DNA from: Tropicimonas_B omnivorans
GTDB taxonomy: Bacteria; Pseudomonadota; Alphaproteobacteria; Rhodobacterales; Rhodobacteraceae
Direction of reading: 5' to 3'
Assembly: GCF_031846565.1 (NCBI RefSeq)
Contig: NZ_JAVRHL010000001.1
Span: 558,001-622,000 of the forward strand
DNA length: 64,000 nt
Shown piece by piece: positions 9,253-18,119 of the stretch. The notes below the pieces were generated by a model, which saw nothing but the letters and a program-made list of their open reading frames with translations, was not told where the DNA came from and ran no database searches. Each line of letters starts with the position of its first letter. The stretch's first letter is position 1. Made by a program: the position numbers and the translations under genes.

Positions 9253-10725
9253 ATGATGCAGACCCTGAGGCTCGCCGCCGCTTCCCTCGCCCTCGCCGCT
9301 TCGTCGGCCATGGCACAGCAGACGGATATCAGCGTCGGCATGGTTCTCGAACCCCCCAACCTCGATCCGACATCCGGCGCAGCCGCGGCGATCGACGAGG
9401 TGGTCTACGCGAACGTGTTCGAGGGGCTGACGCGGTTCGGCTCCGATGGCGAGATCCTGCCCGCCCTCGCGAAAAGCTGGGATGTGAGCGAGGGTGGAAC
9501 GGTCTACACCTTCCATCTGCAGGAAGGCGTGGTTTTCCATGACGGCACGGACATGACCGCCGAGGATGTCGTCTTCACGCTGGACCGGGCCCGCGCGGAG
9601 GATTCCAGCAATGCCCAGCCCCAGCTCTTTGCCGGTATCGAGACTGTCGAGGCAGTGGATCCTGCCACCGTCCGGGTCACGCTGAGCCAGGCAGACGGCG
9701 CGTTTCCGTTCAAGATGGCCTGGGGAGATGCTGTGATCGTCGCGCCCGAAAGCGCCGGGACCCTGGCGTCCGCCCCTGTCGGAACGGGACCTTTCGAGCT
9801 GGACGAATGGACGCAAGGCGACCGTGTGGTGCTGAAAGCCTTCGCGGATTACTGGGGCGAAGCGCCCGCACTGGACGAAGCCACCTTCCGTTTCATCCCC
9901 GACAGCAATGCAGCGCTCGCCGCGATGCTGTCCGGCGGCGTGGACGCCTTTCCGATCTTCCCCGCTCCCGAAACGCTTCTACAGTTCGAGGCGAACCCGC
10001 AGTTCGAGGCCATCATCGGCTCCACCGAGGGCGAGACGATCCTTGCGATGAACCACCGCAACCCCCCGCTGGACGATCCCCGCGTGCGCGAGGCAATCGC
10101 ACACGCGATCGATCGGCAGGAGATCGTGGACGGCGCCATGTCCGGCTTCGGCATTCCGATCGGCACCCATTTCGCGCCGCACAACCCGGACTATGTCGAC
10201 CTGACCGATCTCTCCGCCCATGATCCCGAGCGCGCCCGCGCACTCCTCGCCGAAGCCGGCGCTGAAGATCTGTCCCTGCGCCTGATGCTCCCCCCGCCGG
10301 GATACGCGCGTCGGGGCGGCGAGATCCTGGCCTCCCAGCTCCGCGATGTCGGAATCGAGACCCGGATCACCAATCTCGAATGGGCCCAATGGCTGGAGCA
10401 GGTCTTCAACGGTCATGACTTCGACCTGACCATCGTCTCCCACACCGAGCCGATGGACATCGATATCTATGCCCGCCCCGACTATTACTTCGGATACGAC
10501 AATCCCGACTTCCAGGCCCTAATCGAAGAGCTCGAAGGCACGTCCGACGCGGAGGCCCGCTCCGGGCTTCTCGCCGAGGCGCAGCGCATGATCGCCGAGG
10601 ACTACGTCGCGGGCTTCCTGTTCCAGCTGTCCAAGACCGGGGTCGCCAATGCCCGGATCGAGGGCCTCTGGGAGAATGCGCCGACACAGGCGAACGATCT
10701 GACCGGCGTCCGCTGGACGGAGTAG
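9253..10725 (+). CDS. ABC transporter substrate-binding protein, family 5
   Basis: Periplasmic peptide/nickel-type solute-binding protein of 490 aa. ATG 9253 gives a signal peptide ending SSAMAQQ. The family-5 signature ANVFEGLTRFGSDGEILPALAKSWDVSEGG is followed by FHDGTDMTAEDVVFTLDRA and later REAIAHAIDRQEIVDG. No permease or ATPase gene adjoins it, so it is an orphan binding protein here and must use components encoded elsewhere. The ligand cannot be told. Confidence 0.9.
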   Translation: MMQTLRLAAASLALAASSAMAQQTDISVGMVLEPPNLDPTSGAAAAIDEVVYANVFEGLTRFGSDGEILPALAKSWDVSEGGTVYTFHLQEGVVFHDGTDMTAEDVVFTLDRARAEDSSNAQPQLFAGIETVEAVDPATVRVTLSQADGAFPFKMAWGDAVIVAPESAGTLASAPVGTGPFELDEWTQGDRVVLKAFADYWGEAPALDEATFRFIPDSNAALAAMLSGGVDAFPIFPAPETLLQFEANPQFEAIIGSTEGETILAMNHRNPPLDDPRVREAIAHAIDRQEIVDGAMSGFGIPIGTHFAPHNPDYVDLTDLSAHDPERARALLAEAGAEDLSLRLMLPPPGYARRGGEILASQLRDVGIETRITNLEWAQWLEQVFNGHDFDLTIVSHTEPMDIDIYARPDYYFGYDNPDFQALIEELEGTSDAEARSGLLAEAQRMIAEDYVAGFLFQLSKTGVANARIEGLWENAPTQANDLTGVRWTE

Positions 10726-10808
10726 GGGGCGCCCTTTTTATCGGGGACCTTGGCTGCCCGGCGGACAGGCGCCGCGGGCACCACGCCCCCGGGCGGAGCG
10801 CATCCCGG

Positions 10809-12992
10809 TCAGAGCAGCGCGATGCGAGGCGGGCCGTCCACGATGCGCCCGATCCGAACCGCATCCGGAATAACCCGGACGAGCGCTTCGGCCTCCGCTT
10901 CGGGAACGGCGGCCAAAAGACCGCCGGCGGTCTGCGGATCGTGCAGCAGCACCGCGGCCGGAGAGTCGAGCGTCGCCTTCTTCGCGTCGATCCGTCCGCC
11001 TGACCAGTCGAGGTTCGAGGCGTGGAGCGTCGAGCGCACCCCCCTGGCTGCAAGCTCCGCCGCTCCGGGCATCAGGGGGACCGCCCCGATATCGAGCTCT
11101 GCGCCGATCCCGGAGGCATCGCAGATCCCGAGGAGGTGTCCGGCAAGACCGAACCCCGTCACATCCGTCATCGCCCGCGCGACCGTGGCGAGGCGTCGGG
11201 CGGCCTCTCCCTGCGGGCGGGCCATGATCTGCAATGTCTCTGTCACGTCGCGCCCGGAGGCCTCGAGCCGCATCTCCCCCGCCATCACCGTCCCCGATCC
11301 CACGGGCTTCGTCAGAAGGAGCACATCCCCGGCCTCGGCGCCCGCCAGCGTGACCGGCGCGCCTTGGCAGAGCCCGGTGATGGAGAAGCCGATGGTGAGC
11401 TCGGAGCCAAGCGTCGTGTGTCCGCCGGCCAGGGCCGCGCCTTCCGCGGCGAAGATCGCTCCGGCGGCCGTCGTGATCTCCGCCAGCGCATTACGTTGGA
11501 GCGCCGGGGCCATGCGGGGCAGAATGATGGTCGCAAGCGCCGCTTGCGGTGCGGCGCCCATGGCCCAGATGTCCCCAAGCGCGTGGATTGCGGCGATGCG
11601 CGCCATGAGCGCCGGGTCCTCGGTCATGGCGCGGAGGTGATCGGTCGTCACCACCTGACGCACATCGCCGATGCCGAGGATCGCCGCATCGTCCCCCGGC
11701 TCCGACAGCACGTCCGCCCGCGCCGCGGACGGGACCTTCGCCAACGCCGCCGCGAGATCGCCCCGCGCGACCTTCGCACCGCATCCCGCGCAGGGCGGCG
11801 GGCCGGACATTGCCTCCCGCACGCCTTCTGCGGCCTCTCCCTCGGGCGCCGCGGAGCGCATCGGGGAAAGCTCCGTCAGCTTCTCCATGAAGCGTCGGTC
11901 GATCCTGTCTTTCCAGTGCCAGACGAGGGGCCCGCGGATCGCCAGGGACCACTTGTCCGCCACGGCATATCGCTCGCCCGCGGAAACGATCTTGAGGTAG
12001 CCTTTCTGCGGTTTGAACGGTTTGGCCCGCCCGGCGCCCAGCGCGGCGCGCAGGTTGCGGTAAAGCACCGGCGCCGCACGCACGGCATAGATCCCGGCCT
12101 TCGGACGCGGGGCGAAGGCGTAATGCGCGCAGTCCCCCGCGGCAAAGAGGCGGGGATCGCCTTCGCTCGCCAGGGTTTCGGTCACGCTCAGGTAACCATT
12201 CTGGTGCGGAAGGCCGAGCTTGGACACCCAGTCCTGCGGCCGCGCGCCCGCGGCACCGACGACGAAGGCAGCCGGGATGGCCCGCCCATCTTCGAGGACC
12301 ACGCCGTCCTCCGTCACCTTCCGGACCACGGCTCCGGACATCCGTTCGATGCGCAAGCCGTCCAACCGCGCCGTCAGCGCCGCTCCCGCCCGAGGGGAGA
12401 GACCCGTCGGCGGCTCGCTTTTGTCGAGGAGCGACACCTGAGCGGCATGCCCCTCCGCCCTCAGCCGGTGTGCCATTGCGAGCGCCAGTTCCGTTCCGGC
12501 GACCCCGCCGCCGATCACGGCGACCGAAGGGGCGCTCTCTCCCGCTTCGATCCGCGCCAGGAACGCGGCCCAGTCCGCGGCGAAGCGGTCGAGCGGCTTG
12601 GCGGGGTGGCCGTGCTCCGCGAAGCCGGGCAGGTCCGGCATGTCGGACGTTATGCCGATATCGAGGGAGGCCACGTCGTATCGCAGCTGTCGGCCGCCTT
12701 CGAGAAACACGGTGCGTGCCTCCCGGTCGATGCCCGTCGCGCGCGCCTGGATCAGCCGCGCTCCGGCGAACCGTGCGAGGCGGACGAGGTCGATCTCGAG
12801 GTCGTCCCGCGCGTAGTGTCCCGCGACATGCCCGGGGAGCATACCGGTATAGGCAGTGACGGGCAGGGGATCGATCAACGTCAGCCGTGCGCCCGGCAGG
12901 GGATCCATGCCCCACCGGCGCAGCACCAGCGCATGGGCATGGCCGCCTCCGACAAGGACGAGATCGCGGGTCAGCGGCGCGGCACTCTGCAA
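10809..12992 (-). CDS. selD: FAD oxidoreductase-SelD fusion (selenide, water dikinase)
   Basis: Makes selenophosphate from selenide and ATP, for selenocysteine or selenouridine in tRNA. Residues 1-370 are a pyridine-nucleotide/FAD oxidoreductase of NDH-2 type (LVLVGGGHAHALVLRRW; VAVIGGGVAGTELALA). From about residue 385 comes SelD, with the active-site segment CAGCGAKVARGD (catalytic Cys and Lys kept) and GDDAAILGIG, TDHLRAM and ALAGGHTT. The preferred start is the TTG at 12990-12992, preceded by GGGAGAG; a further TTG at 13070 is possible and no in-frame ATG is well placed. No selA or mnmH is in the window. Confidence 0.9.
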   Translation of the reverse strand: MQSAAPLTRDLVLVGGGHAHALVLRRWGMDPLPGARLTLIDPLPVTAYTGMLPGHVAGHYARDDLEIDLVRLARFAGARLIQARATGIDREARTVFLEGGRQLRYDVASLDIGITSDMPDLPGFAEHGHPAKPLDRFAADWAAFLARIEAGESAPSVAVIGGGVAGTELALAMAHRLRAEGHAAQVSLLDKSEPPTGLSPRAGAALTARLDGLRIERMSGAVVRKVTEDGVVLEDGRAIPAAFVVGAAGARPQDWVSKLGLPHQNGYLSVTETLASEGDPRLFAAGDCAHYAFAPRPKAGIYAVRAAPVLYRNLRAALGAGRAKPFKPQKGYLKIVSAGERYAVADKWSLAIRGPLVWHWKDRIDRRFMEKLTELSPMRSAAPEGEAAEGVREAMSGPPPCAGCGAKVARGDLAAALAKVPSAARADVLSEPGDDAAILGIGDVRQVVTTDHLRAMTEDPALMARIAAIHALGDIWAMGAAPQAALATIILPRMAPALQRNALAEITTAAGAIFAAEGAALAGGHTTLGSELTIGFSITGLCQGAPVTLAGAEAGDVLLLTKPVGSGTVMAGEMRLEASGRDVTETLQIMARPQGEAARRLATVARAMTDVTGFGLAGHLLGICDASGIGAELDIGAVPLMPGAAELAARGVRSTLHASNLDWSGGRIDAKKATLDSPAAVLLHDPQTAGGLLAAVPEAEAEALVRVIPDAVRIGRIVDGPPRIALL

Positions 12993-13118
12993 CTCGGGCT
13001 CTCCCTGCGGCGGTCCCGGGCGGGAGTAGCCCGGCCCTCCGGCGGCGTAAAGCGCAGGCGGGGCCGACAAAGCCCTTGACGCCTCCGGCCCGCGCCGCTA
13101 CCCCACGCCACGCCTTGG

Positions 13119-13195
13119 GGCGGAGTAGCTCAGTTGGTTAGAGCAGCGGAATCATAATCCGCGTGTCGGGGGTTCAAGTCCCTCCTCCGCTACCA
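13119..13195 (+). tRNA. tRNA-Met (CAT), elongator type
   Basis: A 77-nt cloverleaf with an encoded CCA end. The acceptor stem pairs GGCGGAG with CTCCGCT (one G-U), the D arm is GCTC/GAGC, the anticodon stem is GCGGA/TCCGC around loop ATCATAA (anticodon CAT), and the T arm is GGGGG/CCCTC around TTCAAGT. The overall sequence resembles the alphaproteobacterial elongator tRNA-Met more than the lysidine-modified tRNA-Ile. A short T run follows the CCA. Confidence 0.95.
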
Positions 13196-13384
13196 AATTT
13201 TCCCGGACAGTTCTGCACGGCGGCGCATTGCGGCGTCAGCGTCCCGGCATCGGGATCACCCGGGGCTGACTGCGGCCCGGGCGAAGGCGGTTGCCGGGCC
13301 CGTATTCCACAACCCGGAACGCACCGTCGTTGATCCTGCGGCAGTTTTTCTGCTAACCGCCGTGGGCTGTTCTCGAGGTGTCCC

Positions 13385-13882
13385 ATGCTCCGCACGATCT
13401 GGACTGACTACATCGCGCCGATCCTGAAGCGTCCTGCGCAGTTTCAGGTGGCGGCGCTGTGCCACCGTCCGGGGGCGGCGGGACGGGAGATCCTGCTGAT
13501 TACGTCGCGCGAGACGCGGCGCTGGATCCTGCCGAAGGGGTGGCCCAAGTCGGGGCTCGGCGGCGGTGAGACGGCCGCGGAGGAAGCATGGGAAGAGGCC
13601 GGGGTACGCGCGCTGCCCGGATCGCGCCGCCGTATCGGCCGCTACAGCTATTCCAAGACCCTCCCCGGCGGACTGCCGATGCGCACGGAGGTGGACGTCT
13701 ATGCCATCGAGGTAGATCACCTGATGGACGAGTTCCCCGAAGAAGGACAACGCGAACGGCGCTGGGTTCTGCCCGAGCAGGCGTCCCGCATGGTGACGGA
13801 GCCGGAGCTGAAGGCGATCCTCGCAGCGTTCCCCTCCCAGATCGAACCGGGCCAGACCGAACCGGGCGGACCCTCCTCTTGA
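13385..13882 (+). CDS. NUDIX hydrolase
   Basis: A 165-aa NUDIX-fold pyrophosphohydrolase. The Nudix box is readable as GLGGGETAAEEAWEEAGV (G-x5-E-x7-xE-x2-EE-xG) at about residues 58-75, preceded by RRWILPKGWPK as in the diphosphoinositol-polyphosphate/DIPP-like subgroup. The substrate is unknown. Its stop overlaps the TTG start of the phosphate transporter (TTGA), so both are probably coupled. That makes a polyphosphate or nucleotide-phosphate role attractive, though this is inference. Confidence 0.88.
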   Translation: MLRTIWTDYIAPILKRPAQFQVAALCHRPGAAGREILLITSRETRRWILPKGWPKSGLGGGETAAEEAWEEAGVRALPGSRRRIGRYSYSKTLPGGLPMRTEVDVYAIEVDHLMDEFPEEGQRERRWVLPEQASRMVTEPELKAILAAFPSQIEPGQTEPGGPSS

Positions 13883-15360
13883 GCGAGCGCGGCACGAGCT
13901 ACGAGTGGCAGACGCTCGACCGGGACCTCGGCCGGCTTTCCCGGATTGAGGCGGCGTCGATGTATGCCGCGCGACCGCTGGTCGGCGTGGGGCTGTCGCT
14001 GCTGTTCATGGCACTGGCGGCGCTGGCAGCCGGGCTCATCGTCGGGGCGACGCCGGGAGGGCTTTTCGTTGTCGTCGCGGCGGCGTTCGGGGCCTACATG
14101 GCGCTCAACATCGGTGCCAACGACGTCGCGAACAACATGGGGCCCGCGGTGGGGGCGCACGCGCTCTCCATGGCCGGGGCGATCGCGATCGCGGCGATAT
14201 GCGAAAGTGCAGGCGCCCTGCTCGCGGGCGGGGACGTGGTGGACACGATCTCCAAGGGCATCGTCGCGCCGGCCTCGCTCGGGGACGGACGCATCTTCGT
14301 CGCAGCGATGCTTGCCGCGCTTCTCGCCGCCGCGCTCTGGGTGAACCTCGCCACGGTGATCGGCGCGCCCGTCTCCACCACCCATGCCGTCGTCGGCGGT
14401 GTGATGGGTGCAGGCATCGCCGCTGCGGGGCTGACGGCCGTGAGCTGGTCCACCATGGGCGCCATTGCCGCGAGCTGGGTGATCTCCCCGGTCCTCGGCG
14501 GTATCATCGCGGCCGCGATGCTCGCCTTCGTGAAGTGGAAGGTGATCTACGTGCCCGACAAGATCGAGGCCGCGCGCCGCTGGGTGCCGGTCCTCATCGG
14601 GCTGATGGCGGGGGCCTTCTCCGCCTACCTGGCGCTCAAGGGGCTGAAGCGCGTCTTCGACATCGACATGCAGGCCGCGCTCCTGATCGGCGGAGCCGCC
14701 GGTGTGGTCTTCGGCGCCATTTCCGTTCCCCTGGTGCGGCGGCAGGCGCGCGGGCTCGAGAACCGGAACCGCTCCCTGAAGGTGCTCTTCCGTGTTCCGC
14801 TCATCCTGTCCGCCGCTCTTCTGTCCTTCGCGCACGGAGCGAACGATGTGGCCAATGCCGTCGGCCCCCTCGCGGCCATCGTCTACGCGCAACAGACCGG
14901 CGGCGCGGCGGCCGAGGTGGCGATCCCGATCTGGGTCATGGTGATCGGGGCGGTCGGCATCTCGGTCGGGCTGATCCTGTTCGGGCCGCGACTGATCGAC
15001 ATGGTCGGCAACCAGATCACCAAGCTCAATCCGATGCGGGCCTATTGCGTCGCCCTCTCGGCGGCGGTGACGGTCATCGCGGCGTCCTGGCTGGGCCTGC
15101 CGGTCAGCTCCACGCATATCGCCGTGGGCGGCGTCTTCGGGGTCGGGTTCTTCCGTGAATGGCACGCTGCACGGCGGGCGCGGCAGATCAACGAGGCGCG
15201 CCCGCCGGCCCGGCGCATCGCGACGGAGGAGCGGCGGCGGCGCAAGCTGGTGCGACGCTCCCACTTCCTCACGATCATTGCCGCCTGGCTGATCACGGTC
15301 CCGGCGGCGGCGCTTCTCTCAGCGCTCTGTTTCCTCGGGCTGTCCTTCGTTCTCATCTGA
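13879..15360 (+). CDS. pit: Inorganic phosphate transporter, Pit family
   Basis: Low-affinity, ion-coupled phosphate permease of the inner membrane, 493 aa. Both Pit repeats are present with the diagnostic motifs NIGANDVANNMGPAVGAHAL (N-terminal half) and HGANDVANAVGPLAAI (C-terminal half), plus GAPVSTTHAVVGGV and LPVSSTHIAVGGV. About 11 membrane segments and a central charged loop are visible. The TTG 13879 overlaps the NUDIX stop; ATG 13960 is the alternative start. Confidence 0.92.
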   Translation: MSERGTSYEWQTLDRDLGRLSRIEAASMYAARPLVGVGLSLLFMALAALAAGLIVGATPGGLFVVVAAAFGAYMALNIGANDVANNMGPAVGAHALSMAGAIAIAAICESAGALLAGGDVVDTISKGIVAPASLGDGRIFVAAMLAALLAAALWVNLATVIGAPVSTTHAVVGGVMGAGIAAAGLTAVSWSTMGAIAASWVISPVLGGIIAAAMLAFVKWKVIYVPDKIEAARRWVPVLIGLMAGAFSAYLALKGLKRVFDIDMQAALLIGGAAGVVFGAISVPLVRRQARGLENRNRSLKVLFRVPLILSAALLSFAHGANDVANAVGPLAAIVYAQQTGGAAAEVAIPIWVMVIGAVGISVGLILFGPRLIDMVGNQITKLNPMRAYCVALSAAVTVIAASWLGLPVSSTHIAVGGVFGVGFFREWHAARRARQINEARPPARRIATEERRRRKLVRRSHFLTIIAAWLITVPAAALLSALCFLGLSFVLI

Positions 15361-15502
15361 GGCGCCTCTTCCGTTTCGCGGGCGCCGCGATTTTCAGCAT
15401 CTTCGCCGCATCACGTGCGGCCCCTGACGTGATATCCCGGACGGGACCGCTCGCCTCGGCGCGTCGCTCGCGCAAGGCGTTTACAGATGCTGCAGTTTGA
15501 TA

Positions 15503-15519
15503 TTTGATATGATATCAGG
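15503..15519. promoter_or_regulatory. Operator-like palindrome (GntR-type), copy 1
   Basis: TTTGATA-TGA-TATCAGG matches the perfect palindrome at 29481-29497 at 14 of 17 positions, with the same 7-3-7 geometry. It lies 48 nt before the TIGR04076 gene, the first gene of the rightward peptidase/ABC operon. Likely bound by the FCD-GntR encoded at 24581-25264; that is inference. Confidence 0.55.
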
Positions 15520-15566
15520 ATGGCCGAGCGTGTTATCCGAACAGTCCAGCCGGAGCCCGACACCCG

Positions 15567-15926
15567 ATGAGCGACGAAACCACTGCCGACGATGCCTTCG
15601 ACCTCTTCGATCTTCGCGTGGAAATCGTGCGAAGCGGTCCGGGACAGATCTATTGCGGCAAGGAGGGCGACTATTTCGAACTCCGGGGCGAGATGCTTCA
15701 TTTGCCGGAGGGTCAGGGGTTCTCGATCTACTCCCTCTCGGCGGTGATGCCTCTTCTGGCGGCCAAGCAGCGCCGGACCCATCCGAACGACTGGATGAGC
15801 ACCGATGCGGAATGCGCCTGCCCTGACCCCAACTGTCCGACACGGCTGCGGATCACCCGGATCGGCAGCCGCCGCTTCAGCCATGCGGACACGACCGCCG
15901 TTCCGCTGTCCGGAGAGGAGGAGTAA
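15567..15926 (+). CDS. TIGR04076-family protein
   Basis: A 119-aa protein of the small TIGR04076 family, whose function is unknown. The family pattern is seen: VEIVRSGPGQIYCGKEGDYFEL near the N terminus, a central SAVMPLLAAKQRR helix, and the C-terminal ECACPDPNCPTRLRITRI with clustered cysteines that could bind metal. It opens an operon with the M14 peptidase 4 nt downstream and the ABC ATPases. Members of this family often accompany amino-acid or hydantoin catabolic genes, which fits here. Confidence 0.8.
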   Translation: MSDETTADDAFDLFDLRVEIVRSGPGQIYCGKEGDYFELRGEMLHLPEGQGFSIYSLSAVMPLLAAKQRRTHPNDWMSTDAECACPDPNCPTRLRITRIGSRRFSHADTTAVPLSGEEE

Positions 15927-15930
15927 CGCC

Positions 15931-17100
15931 ATGACGATCGCCATCAGCTCCATGATCCCCTCGGGGCGGATTGACGTTCTCGATGCAACCGACCCCGCCG
16001 CGATCCGCCTGCGCGTGCCCGGCGATCCGGGATCGGACTTTGTCGGCTGGTACAATTTCCGCGTTTCAGGCGCGAAGGACGTGCCCTGCCGCTTCGTGAT
16101 CGAGGGATGCCGCGAGGCGGAGGCGGGCCGCCTGACCGGGCGGGAGGGCTACGAGGACCAGTGGACGAATACCGGTCCGCTGGTCAGCGCGGACGGCCAC
16201 ACGTGGAGGCGGGTCCCTGCGGAGTATGACGGCGATACGTTCTCCTTCACGGTCACCCCGGAGCGCGATGTCATCCAGATCGCCAAGTTCGCCCCCTTCG
16301 GGCCCGAGCGGGATGCGGCGCTGATTTCGCGGGCGCTCACGGATCCGGGCGTGCGGCTGGACGAGATCGGCCGCTCCGTCCAGGGGCGCCCCGTCGACCG
16401 GCTGACCTTCGATGCCGATGCGGGAAAGCCCGTCCTCTGGCTCGTGGCGCGCCAGCATCCGTCAGAGACGCAAGGGGGGTTCCTCCTCGAAGGATTGCTG
16501 GAGCGGCTCCTCGATCCCGCCGACGCCGGAGCGCGTGTCCTCCGCCAGAGCGCCGAGATCAATATCGTGCCGAACGCCAACCCCGACGGGAGCGCACTCG
16601 GCCACACCCGCACGAATGCAGCCGGCGCCAATCTCAACCGCGAATGGGAGACGCCGGACCCCGAGCGCGCGCCAGAGGTGGTCGCGATCCGCAGCGCGAT
16701 GGAGGCGCGGGGGCTCGATTTCTTCCTCGACTGTCACGCCGATCAGGAACTGCACTGCAACTTCATCTGGCCCTCGGAAAACGTGCCCGGATGGCGCCCC
16801 GAGCGGCGCGCCCCCTTCGAGGCGTTCGAGGCGGCCTGGGCGGCGGCTTCCCCCGATTACGAACCGGGCCATCCCTATCCCGGCGGCTGTCCCGAAAGCC
16901 CCGATCTCGGCATGGCGTGGAACTGGGTCGGCTCGGCCTTTCCCAACGCCCTCTCCGTGCTGCTGGAGCAACCCTTCAAGGACGTGAGCGCGCATCCGGT
17001 GCCCGAGACCGGCTGGTGCCCCGCGCGCGCACACGCCTTCGGGCGCAGCCTCGTCCAGCCGCTTCTCGCCGTGCTGCCCCATCTGGAGAAGACGAGATGA
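15931..17100 (+). CDS. M14-family metallocarboxypeptidase
   Basis: A 389-aa zinc carboxypeptidase of the cytosolic AGTPBP/CCP-like branch of family M14. An N-terminal beta domain (residues 1-115) precedes the catalytic domain. Zinc ligands are visible in RQHPSETQGG (H-x2-E) and LDCHAD (H), with NREWE and the general-base Glu in LLEQPFKD. There is no signal peptide, so it acts in the cytoplasm. It overlaps the next ABC ATPase gene (ATGA). This suggests that an imported peptide-like compound is trimmed after uptake. Confidence 0.88.
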   Translation: MTIAISSMIPSGRIDVLDATDPAAIRLRVPGDPGSDFVGWYNFRVSGAKDVPCRFVIEGCREAEAGRLTGREGYEDQWTNTGPLVSADGHTWRRVPAEYDGDTFSFTVTPERDVIQIAKFAPFGPERDAALISRALTDPGVRLDEIGRSVQGRPVDRLTFDADAGKPVLWLVARQHPSETQGGFLLEGLLERLLDPADAGARVLRQSAEINIVPNANPDGSALGHTRTNAAGANLNREWETPDPERAPEVVAIRSAMEARGLDFFLDCHADQELHCNFIWPSENVPGWRPERRAPFEAFEAAWAAASPDYEPGHPYPGGCPESPDLGMAWNWVGSAFPNALSVLLEQPFKDVSAHPVPETGWCPARAHAFGRSLVQPLLAVLPHLEKTR

Positions 17101-18119
17101 GCGCTCCTCCATCAGACGACGGCAAGCCGCTCCTCGAGGTGATCGACCTCAAGACGAGCTTCGGCGGAACGCGTGCCGTCGATGGTGTCGATTTCGCGAT
17201 GAGGCCGGGTGAAGTGCTCTGCCTCGTCGGCGAGTCGGGGTCCGGCAAGAGTGTCACGGCTCTCTCCGTCATGGGCCTGATCGGGCAGGGCGGGGACATC
17301 AGCGCCGGCGCGATCCGTCTCGAGGGACGCGAGCTGACAGGCCTCACGCGCATGCAGCGCCGCGCCCTCTGCGGGGACCGGATGGGCATGATCTTCCAGG
17401 AGCCGATGACCTCGCTGAACCCTTCGCTGACCGTGGGAGACCAGATCGCCGAGACGCTCCTGCGCCACCGCGACATGACGCGCTCCGCGGCGCGGGCGCG
17501 CGTGATCGATCTTCTGAAGGAGGTCCGCATACCCTCGCCCGAAACGCGGATCGACCAGTACCCGCACCAGCTCTCCGGTGGGATGCGCCAGCGCGTGATG
17601 ATCGCCATGGCGATGGCCTGCGAGCCGGCACTCCTGATCGCGGACGAGCCGACGACGGCGCTCGACGTCACCATTCAGGCGCAGATCCTCGATCTGATGC
17701 GCGCCCTCCGCCGGGAGACGGGGACGGCCATCCTGATGATCACCCACGATCTCGGCGTGGTGGCCGAGGTCGGCGACCGGGTCGCGGTGATGTATGCGGG
17801 GCGGATCGTCGAGACGGGCACCGTCCGCCAGATCTTCGAGGATCCGCAGCACCCCTACACGCTCGGCCTGCTCGCCTCTATTCCGCGCCTCGGGGACATC
17901 CGCGACCGACTGGCGACGATCGAGGGAACCGTTCCGCCGCTCTCCGAGATGCCTGAGGGCTGCCGGTTCAACCCGCGCTGCGTCTTCGCCACAGAGACCT
18001 GCCGAGCCAAACGTCCTCCGCTGGAGACCGTCTCTGAGGGTCACGGCGTCGCCTGCTGGCACCCGATGCCGGAGCACGAGGGCCGCGGTGCGGATATCCG
18101 GGAGGACGCAGGGGCATGA
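17097..18119 (+). CDS. Peptide-type ABC transporter ATP-binding protein (DppD-like)
   Basis: A 340-aa ATPase of the Opp/Dpp family. It has Walker A GESGSGKSVT, Q-loop FQEPMTSLNPS, signature LSGGMRQRV, Walker B LLIADEPTTALD and H-loop ITHDL, then the oligopeptide C-terminal extension with a cysteine-rich RFNPRCVFATETC motif. The start overlaps the peptidase stop and the stop overlaps the DppF-like gene (both ATGA), showing tight coupling. Its permeases are encoded on the opposite strand at 20105-21939. Confidence 0.93.
   Translation: MSAPPSDDGKPLLEVIDLKTSFGGTRAVDGVDFAMRPGEVLCLVGESGSGKSVTALSVMGLIGQGGDISAGAIRLEGRELTGLTRMQRRALCGDRMGMIFQEPMTSLNPSLTVGDQIAETLLRHRDMTRSAARARVIDLLKEVRIPSPETRIDQYPHQLSGGMRQRVMIAMAMACEPALLIADEPTTALDVTIQAQILDLMRALRRETGTAILMITHDLGVVAEVGDRVAVMYAGRIVETGTVRQIFEDPQHPYTLGLLASIPRLGDIRDRLATIEGTVPPLSEMPEGCRFNPRCVFATETCRAKRPPLETVSEGHGVACWHPMPEHEGRGADIREDAGA

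Noticed and set aside
10809..12992. Selenocysteine in SelD
   Set aside because: The catalytic position is Cys with no in-frame TGA, so the enzyme is not itself a selenoprotein.
11022..13079. 685-codon plus-strand frame
   Set aside because: It is antisense to the FAD-SelD fusion and has no recognisable domain; it results from high GC.
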